Shown piece by piece: positions 5,779 through 10,663 of a DNA stretch of 10,663 nucleotides. Source of the DNA: Acidimicrobiales bacterium (GTDB lineage: Bacteria; Actinomycetota; Acidimicrobiia; Acidimicrobiales; Poriferisodalaceae). The DNA is taken from positions 1 to 10,663 of the forward strand of contig JAGQSP010000163.1 in NCBI GenBank assembly GCA_020439485.1, in the 5' to 3' direction. Under the pieces are notes generated by a model. That model saw nothing but the letters and a program-made list of their open reading frames with translations. It did not search any database and was not told where the DNA came from. Positions within the stretch are counted from its first letter, which is position 1; every line of letters begins with the position of its first letter. A program made the position numbers and the translations under genes.

Positions 5779-6164
5779 CGCGTGTCGCCTCCGGTGGCTG
5801 CGCTGCGGGGCTCGGCCTCGCCGCGGGCGATGCGCCTGTCTTCGACATCATCTTCGACCAGGTCGTCGCCGGTCAGGACGTTCTGACGCCGCGCCAGCGC
5901 CAACAGGAACAGCGTCAGGCCGAAGCTGATCACGATGGCGGTCAGGGCCAGGGCCTGGGGGAGGGGGTTGGCCGATTCGGCCGCCGGTGTGGCGTCGGCC
6001 AGCGGGGCACCGCCAGCGGGGCCGCCGGCGGTCAGCAGCGACAGGACTGCGGCATGCCCCAGCAGCGAGAAGCCGAGCACGATGCGGCTGAGCGAGCGGG
6101 CGGTGATGAGGTAGATGCCAACACCGGTAAGGCCGCCAATGGCGAGAATCAACGAGGCGCTCAT
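5775..6164 (-). CDS. mrpC: Mrp-type Na+/H+ antiporter subunit C (NuoK-like)
   Basis: The product has 129 residues and three transmembrane helices (about 4-21, 27-46 and 70-91), like NuoK of complex I. The signature NPLPQALALTAIVISFG (66-82) is the MrpC/MnhC hallmark. An Ala/Gly/Pro-rich loop (47-64) precedes it, and an acidic hydrophilic tail (100-129) follows. It is a small membrane subunit beside MrpD/MrpA. The ATG at 6164 overlaps the mrpB stop as ATGA, and its stop overlaps the mrpD start likewise. Only a weak purine run (AGGCGG) is seen upstream, so translation probably depends on coupling to mrpB. Confidence 0.95.
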   Translation of the reverse strand: MSASLILAIGGLTGVGIYLITARSLSRIVLGFSLLGHAAVLSLLTAGGPAGGAPLADATPAAESANPLPQALALTAIVISFGLTLFLLALARRQNVLTGDDLVEDDVEDRRIARGEAEPRSAATGGDTR

Positions 6165-6598
6165 CGGTCGGACCGCCTGCGGTTCTCGTTCAGTTCGGTG
6201 GCGCCCATGCCCTCCAGCACGGCCACGACCAGGCCGACCACGATCGCCAGCACGCCAACATCGAATATCAGCGCCGAGCCCGTCTTGGCCTTGCCCAACA
6301 GCGGCAGCTCTCTGGACACGATGGCCTGGTCGAGCAGCGGATCTCCCCACAGCATTGGTGCAACGGCCACGGCCACCACGGTGACGATGCCGACGATCAA
6401 CAGGCGAAAAGCATCGGTGGGTCGCTGCAGGCCGGCGATCGTTCGCAGCGCCACGACGGCGCCAACCACGAGCCCGGCCGAAAAGCCTCCACCTGGGCGG
6501 TTGTGCCCTGCGAACAGCAGATAAGTGGACACGACAAGGGCGAACGGGGTCGCGGCCCGAATGCCCAGGGTGGCCAGGGGTGAGTGGACCGCGATCAT
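6161..6598 (-). CDS. mrpB: Mrp-type Na+/H+ antiporter subunit B
   Basis: The protein has 145 residues with four predicted transmembrane helices. The MnhB domain signatures are GHNRPGGGFSAGLVVGA (31-47) and GKAKTGSALIFDVGVLAIVVG (about 102-122). In some bacteria this domain is fused to or duplicated in MrpA; here it is a separate gene, the usual Gram-positive and actinobacterial arrangement. It is part of the MrpA-side module of the membrane complex. The ATG at 6598 overlaps the mrpA stop as ATGA (6595-6598), with GGAGG nine bases upstream. The C-terminus is short and basic. Confidence 0.95.
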   Translation of the reverse strand: MIAVHSPLATLGIRAATPFALVVSTYLLFAGHNRPGGGFSAGLVVGAVVALRTIAGLQRPTDAFRLLIVGIVTVVAVAVAPMLWGDPLLDQAIVSRELPLLGKAKTGSALIFDVGVLAIVVGLVVAVLEGMGATELNENRRRSDR

Positions 6599-8862
6599 GT
6601 GGCCCTACCTCCATGGTCGTGTTCGGGGCGCGATCCGCCCAACCTCGACAGGGCGAGGATGCCGATGGCCACGGTCGCCAGCACCACGACCTCTCCCAGG
6701 GTGTCGAGGGCGCGCATGTCGGTGAGGATGACGTTCACGACGTTGTTGCCGCCGCCCTCGGCGACCGCTTGGTCGGTCAAGGCCTCGATCGGGGCGGTGC
6801 CTGTGGGCTTTGATCCGGCCGAGGCGAGCGCCACCATCACCGCCACGGCGAAGGTGGAGGCCACCGCTATTCGAACGCCGCGCCAGGCCAGGCCCGCGGG
6901 CGGAAAGCGACGAGCCAGGTGGCCGAGGCCCACCACGAACCCGACGACCACCACTGTCTCGACCAGCAGCTGGGTCAAGAACAGGTCTGGGGCGCCGTGA
7001 ACCACGAACAGGCCGCTGACGCCTATTCCCACGGCGCCAAGGGTGAGGGCGGCCCCAAGCCTCGAGTCGACGAACGCTCCGCCAACGGCAGCGCCGATGA
7101 CGGCCAAGGCGATGAAGCCCTGGATGGGCGTGTCCCACACGACCAGGTGCTGGGTGTCGAAATCGGTGGCGAACGGCACCGCGGCAAGCGCAGCGCACGC
7201 AGTCATGGTGATGATGTAAACGGGCAACGAGCCGTGCTGGACCCGCGCTGTGACGAAACGAGCAACCTTCAGCACCGAGTCGAACAGCATGTCGGCGGTG
7301 GCGGCACCCAGTGGCCTTGGCGCCGTGACACTGCGGCGCGACAGCGCCGCGCCCAGAGCAGAACCCACCGCCAGAATCGCCAACGATATGACCAGGCCAG
7401 TGGTCAGCCCGGGCCAGCGGATCAGGTGATACTTCGATGACCCGTCGTCGAGCAGTGTCGCAGCGTCCCTAACCAGGGCGTCGGGAACGCTCACCACCAC
7501 AAAGCCCGCCAAACCGGCCGCGCCAAGGGTGACCGCAGGAATCGTCATGGTCCACCTGCGGGGCTTCACGGCGGTGTCGGCGTCGCCGCCGAAGGTACCT
7601 ATCAGGAAGCGCAGCGTGTAGGCAACGGTCAGAACCGAACCGACGAACACGATGGCGCCGACGATCACCGCCCGGGTGCCTTCCATGACCAACACGGCTT
7701 CGACGGCGGCTTCCTTGGCCATGAATCCGAGCAGAGGCGGAGCTCCCGCCATCGACATGGCGGCCACCACCGCCACTGCGAAGGCGATTGGCATCTTGCG
7801 CCACAGCCCGCCGAGCTCGGAGATCTCGCGCGTGCCGGCGCGGATGTCGACCTCGCCGACCACCAGGAACAGCGCAGCCTTGAACAGAGCATGGGCCGTG
7901 ACCACGGCAAGTGCGGCAAAGGTCGCCTTGGCTGTGCCGGCCGACAACAGAGCGATCATGAATCCCAGCTGCGAAACGGTGCCCCAGGCCAGTATCAGCT
8001 TTGCGTCGGTCTGGCGCAGGGCGCCGATGGCACCCCACATCATCGAGATACCGCCGAACACCAGGCCCAGGTCGTCCCATACCCGGACCGCGCTGAAGAT
8101 GGGCCCGGCCAACGCGACCAGCAAGACACCGGCTTTGACCATGGTCGCCGAATGCAGGTAGGCGCTGACCGGTGTGGGGGCGGCCATGGCCCCGGGCAGC
8201 CACACGTGGAACGGGAACTGTGCCGACTTCGTGGCGGCGGCCACCATGACCAGAACCGCCGCTGTGGCACCGGCCGCGCCCGACACGGTTCCCATCTCGG
8301 ACAGCACCGAAGTGCCGGTCTCGCGAGCGACTATCAGCAAGCCTGCCAGCAGGGACAGGCCGCCGGCGCCAGTGATCAGCAGCGCGCGTCTGGCGGCAGC
8401 CAGCACGTCTGAGTAGGTGTCCTTGTGGCCCACCAGCAGGAAGGAGGTGACCGAGGTGAACTCCCAGAAGATGAACAGAGTCCAGATCGAGTCAGCCAGG
8501 ACGAGGCCGAGCATCGAAGCCGAGAAAGCGAGCAACGAGGCCGGGAAACGGCCGTTGCGTTCGGTGGCACCGAAGTAGCCGGTGGCGTACACGAACACCA
8601 GGGCTCCGATGCCCGAAACCAGAAGTGCCATCAGCGAAGCCAAGGGGCCGGTGGCGAATCTGAAGGTGAGGTCGAGGCCCTCGACCCACGTGATCTCCGA
8701 CGTCGTTACCTCGCCGTCGCCTGCCAACTGCATGCCGGCCCAAACGGCCGTGATAGCGGGCGCGATCGAGGCGGCTACGAGTCCAGTTCTCAATGAGCGA
8801 GTGCCTGCCAGGCCGGCGATGACGACGCCGACCAGGTGCAGGCCTAGTAGCCAGAGGATCAC
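6595..8862 (-). CDS. mrpA: Mrp-type Na+/H+ antiporter subunit A (NuoL-like, with C-terminal MrpA extension)
   Basis: The protein has 755 residues, close to the family's usual 770-800. The first 500 or so residues are the NuoL/antiporter domain. E134 lies in FIFWEFTSVTSFLL, K212 in AATKSAQFPFHVWLP, and H237/K243 in LHSATMVKAG; these are the proton-path residues of MrpA. The region at about 580-650 is the DUF4040-type, NuoJ-like domain, with D625 (APDLFLTQ) and E635. The region at about 705-735 holds the MrpA-specific NNVVNVILTDMRALDTLGE. It is the largest subunit and a main ion-translocating one. The start codon is GTG 8862-8860. An in-frame TAG seven codons upstream excludes longer starts. 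No Shine-Dalgarno sequence is visible, but a promoter ends seven bases before the GTG, so a leaderless mRNA is likely. It leads the A-to-G operon. Confidence 0.96.
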   Translation of the reverse strand: MILWLLGLHLVGVVIAGLAGTRSLRTGLVAASIAPAITAVWAGMQLAGDGEVTTSEITWVEGLDLTFRFATGPLASLMALLVSGIGALVFVYATGYFGATERNGRFPASLLAFSASMLGLVLADSIWTLFIFWEFTSVTSFLLVGHKDTYSDVLAAARRALLITGAGGLSLLAGLLIVARETGTSVLSEMGTVSGAAGATAAVLVMVAAATKSAQFPFHVWLPGAMAAPTPVSAYLHSATMVKAGVLLVALAGPIFSAVRVWDDLGLVFGGISMMWGAIGALRQTDAKLILAWGTVSQLGFMIALLSAGTAKATFAALAVVTAHALFKAALFLVVGEVDIRAGTREISELGGLWRKMPIAFAVAVVAAMSMAGAPPLLGFMAKEAAVEAVLVMEGTRAVIVGAIVFVGSVLTVAYTLRFLIGTFGGDADTAVKPRRWTMTIPAVTLGAAGLAGFVVVSVPDALVRDAATLLDDGSSKYHLIRWPGLTTGLVISLAILAVGSALGAALSRRSVTAPRPLGAATADMLFDSVLKVARFVTARVQHGSLPVYIITMTACAALAAVPFATDFDTQHLVVWDTPIQGFIALAVIGAAVGGAFVDSRLGAALTLGAVGIGVSGLFVVHGAPDLFLTQLLVETVVVVGFVVGLGHLARRFPPAGLAWRGVRIAVASTFAVAVMVALASAGSKPTGTAPIEALTDQAVAEGGGNNVVNVILTDMRALDTLGEVVVLATVAIGILALSRLGGSRPEHDHGGRAT

Positions 8863-8869
8863 GGTTGGG

Positions 8870-8897
8870 ATTGTATAGATCTACTCAAACAGGTCAA
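8870..8897 (-). promoter_or_regulatory. Promoter of the mrpABCDEFG operon
   Basis: On the minus strand, TTGACC (8892-8897; 5 of 6 matches to TTGACA) and TACAAT (8870-8875; 5 of 6 to TATAAT) are separated by 16 bases. Seven bases separate the -10 from the GTG of mrpA, so transcription should begin at about the first base of the start codon. A run of seven T's (minus strand, 8911-8917), about 50 bases upstream of that point, could act as an UP element. Confidence 0.7.
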
Positions 8898-8974
8898 CAG
8901 AAAAGCGCGTAAAAAAATGTGTGTGTTATGAAAGATGTGTTTCACGAAACTGTCGGCTGATCTGTGCGTCGGCT

Positions 8975-8980
8975 TATTGT
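8975..8980 (+). promoter_or_regulatory. Possible -10 box of the lactone oxidase gene (leaderless start)
   Basis: TATTGT (4 of 6 matches to TATAAT, with the key T, A and final T) lies six bases before ATG 8987, which has no Shine-Dalgarno sequence. No good -35 is visible about 17 bases upstream. Confidence 0.35.
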
Positions 8981-8986
8981 CTTGGC

Positions 8987-10156
8987 ATGAGATGGCAGAA
9001 CTGGTCGACCAGCGAGTCGTGTAAGCCCGAGTCGATCCACTTCGCGAGAACGCTCGAGGATGCTCAGGCCGTGGTGGCCCACAGCGCGACGGCCGGGCGC
9101 ACCGTCCGTGTGGCGGGATCTGGGCACAGCCACTACCGGTTGGTGCCAAACGACGGCGTGATCCTGGACATGTCTGGCATTACGGGCCTCATATCGGTCG
9201 ACACCGCCAACTCGACCGCTCGGATTCATGGCGGTACGACGATCTTCGCGCTGGGGCGCCAACTCCTCGAGCATGGTCTGGCGCTGTACAACCAGGGTGA
9301 CATCGATCGCCAGGCGATTGCTGGGGTTGTCGCAACCGGTACCCACGGCACCGGACGCGGCCTGGGCAACTTCTCGGCGGCCGTTCGCTCCATGAAGGTC
9401 ATAGACCCAAGCGGAGAGCTGGTCGAGCTGTCACCGAACTCGAACCTCGACACCTTCCAAGCCGCTCGCCTGAACCTGGGCGCATTCGGTGTGGTCGCAG
9501 AGGTCGAGTTGGCCGTCCGCAGCGCCTATCGCCTGTCCGACCATGTGGTCATGCGCGACTATGCCGATGCGCGGGCGTCGATAGGGCCTGCTCTCGAGCA
9601 GCACAGGCACGCCGAGTTCTTCTGGTACCCCCAGAGCGACGAGGCGATGTTCAAGACCATCGACGAGACCGACCAGGAGCCTGTGTACCCGGTGGCAGAC
9701 GAGGGCAGCCGAACGGCCTGGAGCTTCGAAGTGCTGCCGAGCCACCGCCCGCACCTGCACACAGAGATGGAGGTTGCAGTGCCCGTTGCCGAGTCGCTCG
9801 ACTGTCTCGACGAGATCCGCTCGATGGTCAGGTCACAGTTCCCCGAACTGATGTGGCCCATCGAATACCGCACTGTCGCCGCCGACGATGTGTGGCTGTC
9901 GCAGGCCTACGAGCGCGAGGTCGCGACGATCTCGCTTCATCAGGGCATCGGCCAGCCCGCCGAACCGGTGTTTGGCGCAGCGGGTGAGATATTCGCTCGT
10001 TATGGCGGCCGTCCACACTGGGGCAAGGTGCACTATCTCGACGGCGAAGGGCTGGCTCGGGTTCACCCGCGCTGGAACGACTGGTGGCAAAGGCGCGACG
10101 CGTTCGACCCCGACGGCGTGTTCTTGAACGACCGCATGCGGTCGTGGCGTACCTAG
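8987..10156 (+). CDS. FAD-dependent aldonolactone oxidase (L-gulonolactone / D-arabinonolactone oxidase family)
   Basis: The product has 389 residues and is cytosolic, with no signal peptide. The N-terminal FAD-binding domain (VAO/PCMH fold) shows AGSGHSHY (43-50); H47 matches the His that carries covalent FAD in many family members. The second FAD-contact motif is VVATGTHGTGRGLGNFS (114-130). The C-terminal ALO domain ends with the signature GGRPHWGKVHY (340-350), then FDPDGVFLND (373-382). The family oxidises aldono-1,4-lactones or alditols at the expense of O2 or another acceptor. Length is somewhat below the roughly 415-440 common in actinobacterial relatives. The true substrate (gulonolactone, arabinonolactone, an alditol) cannot be told. 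ATG 8987 was chosen because homology begins there (MRWQNWS). A longer frame from 8921 adds a Cys-rich stretch that lies over the promoter region. It is divergent from mrpA and converges on panB with nine bases between stops. Confidence 0.9.
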   Translation: MRWQNWSTSESCKPESIHFARTLEDAQAVVAHSATAGRTVRVAGSGHSHYRLVPNDGVILDMSGITGLISVDTANSTARIHGGTTIFALGRQLLEHGLALYNQGDIDRQAIAGVVATGTHGTGRGLGNFSAAVRSMKVIDPSGELVELSPNSNLDTFQAARLNLGAFGVVAEVELAVRSAYRLSDHVVMRDYADARASIGPALEQHRHAEFFWYPQSDEAMFKTIDETDQEPVYPVADEGSRTAWSFEVLPSHRPHLHTEMEVAVPVAESLDCLDEIRSMVRSQFPELMWPIEYRTVAADDVWLSQAYEREVATISLHQGIGQPAEPVFGAAGEIFARYGGRPHWGKVHYLDGEGLARVHPRWNDWWQRRDAFDPDGVFLNDRMRSWRT

Positions 10157-10174
10157 GCGGTCTGGTCAGCCGCC
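10156..10174. terminator. Weak hairpin at the convergent ends of the oxidase gene and panB
   Basis: GGCGGT (10156-10161) and GCCGCC (10169-10174) can pair (five GC pairs plus one G-T) around a seven-base loop spanning the two stop codons. No T-run follows on either strand, so it is at best an unconventional bidirectional terminator. Confidence 0.25.
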
Positions 10175-10663
10175 GTACTCGTGCTCGGGTGCGGGGTACA
10201 CACCAGACTCGACCTCTTCGCGGAAGTTGATCGCAGCCTGCAGCAGGGTGTCGCCGATGCTGGCGTACTGCTTGACGAAGCGGGGGATTCGGCCGCGGTT
10301 GAAGCCGGCCCAGTCGCTCCAGACCAGCAGCTGGCCGTCGCATTCGGGGCCTGCGCCAACCGAGATCGTGGGGATCTCGAGCTCGGCGGTGACGCGTCCT
10401 GCGATCTCGGACGGCACCATCTCCATCACGACTGCGAAGGCGCCGGCATCTTCGACTGCGTGGGCGTCTTTCAGCAGGGCTTCCTCGCCCTCGTCGCCGC
10501 GCCCCTGGATGATGTGGCCACCCAGTCCGTGTTCGCTCTGCGGCGTGAAGCCGATGTGGGCCATGACGGGAATTCCGGCTCGCACGATTCGTTTGATCTG
10601 TTTGTAGCTGCGGACGCCGCCTTCGAGCTTGACCGCGTGGCAGCCGGTCTCCTTCATGAAGCG
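10166..10663 (-). CDS. panB: 3-methyl-2-oxobutanoate (ketopantoate) hydroxymethyltransferase, N-terminus missing
   Basis: The visible 165 residues are roughly the C-terminal 60 per cent of a PanB of about 265-280 residues. The frame runs past the right edge, so the first visible Met (10657) is internal. Clear PanB motifs, numbered from the first visible residue, are: VKLEGG (11-16), [14 protein letters not shown] (about 28-41), and [11 protein letters not shown], whose Glu after VPS corresponds to the catalytic Glu of the family. [19 protein letters not shown] forms the end of the barrel, and the tail is YPAPEHEYG. PanB adds a hydroxymethyl group from 5,10-methylene-tetrahydrofolate to 2-oxoisovalerate, the first committed step to pantothenate and CoA, in the cytoplasm. 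It is convergent with the lactone oxidase gene. Nothing in this window links it to the other genes. Confidence 0.96.
   Translation of the reverse strand, partial: RFMKETGCHAVKLEGGVRSYKQIKRIVRAGIPVMAHIGFTPQSEHGLGGHIIQGRGDEGEEALLKDAHAVEDAGAFAVVMEMVPSEIAGRVTAELEIPTISVGAGPECDGQLLVWSDWAGFNRGRIPRFVKQYASIGDTLLQAAINFREEVESGVYPAPEHEYGG

Larger units (their letters stand above)
8863..8986. other. AT-rich divergent intergenic region between mrpA and the lactone oxidase gene
   Basis: These 124 bases are visibly more AT-rich than the surrounding genes and include a run of seven A's at 8911-8917. The region holds the mrp promoter (minus strand), a weaker -10-like box for the oxidase (plus strand), and a short inverted repeat, GTTTC-AC-GAAAC, at 8939-8950. 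No other gene is supported here. Confidence 0.7.

Noticed and set aside
4363..5886. A 507-codon open frame on the plus strand opposite mrpD
   Set aside because: It lies wholly antisense to a well-conserved antiporter gene, is rich in His, Gln, Arg and Asp, has no recognisable domain and is a normal by-product of high-GC coding.
8921..8986. Longer start for the lactone oxidase at 8921
   Set aside because: It adds a Cys-rich 22-residue stretch with no relation to the FAD domain and removes the promoter space.
1..10663. Mobile elements, CRISPR arrays, tRNA or rRNA genes, toxin-antitoxin or phage-defence genes
   Set aside because: I searched by eye for repeats, transposase or integrase motifs and RNA gene signatures and found none; the gaps between genes are too short to hide them.

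Overview
This window is high-GC bacterial DNA with dense genes, four-base start/stop overlaps, G+C-rich third positions and several start sites that look leaderless. Together these suggest an actinobacterium, perhaps of the Acidimicrobiia type; the lineage is an inference and no marker gene here fixes it. I see no rRNA, tRNA, CRISPR array, insertion sequence or phage gene. No stretch longer than about 125 bases lacks a gene.

Left part (1-2585, minus strand). The left edge cuts a lipoprotein substrate-binding protein of the phosphonate/phosphite (PhnD-like) ABC-transporter type. Upstream of it, transcribed leftward, is a three-gene cluster: an SRPBCC (START/polyketide-cyclase-like) protein, a degenerate 6-pyruvoyl-tetrahydropterin-synthase/QueD-like protein, and an enolase-superfamily enzyme of the mandelate-racemase type. 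The enolase gene has no ordinary start codon where the protein should begin. The best fit is a CTG that overlaps the preceding stop codon as CTGA.

Regulator (2586-3187, plus strand). A short TetR-family repressor is divergent from the SRPBCC gene. The 68-base gap holds two copies of the same inverted repeat (TGTACCA-N2-TGGTACA), one perfect and one with a single mismatch. This is probably its operator pair and would control both directions. The TetR gene converges on, and overlaps by 7 bases, the end of the next operon.

Middle (3181-8862, minus strand). This is a complete seven-subunit Mrp/Mnh-type Na+(K+)/H+ antiporter operon in the order A-B-C-D-E-F-G. Every junction overlaps. The two antiporter-like subunits (MrpA, MrpD) keep the Glu and Lys residues of the proton pathway. 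A good sigma-70-like promoter lies directly before the GTG start of mrpA, so the operon mRNA is predicted to be leaderless.

Right part (8863-10663). Divergent from mrpA is an FAD-dependent aldonolactone oxidase of the L-gulonolactone/D-arabinonolactone oxidase family. It converges on panB (ketopantoate hydroxymethyltransferase, pantothenate/CoA synthesis), which is cut by the right edge.

Most of the window is recognisable housekeeping or transport. The least ordinary part is the TetR/SRPBCC/PTPS-like/enolase cluster at about 626-3187. I know of no pathway that uses this combination, and I do not assign it a function.
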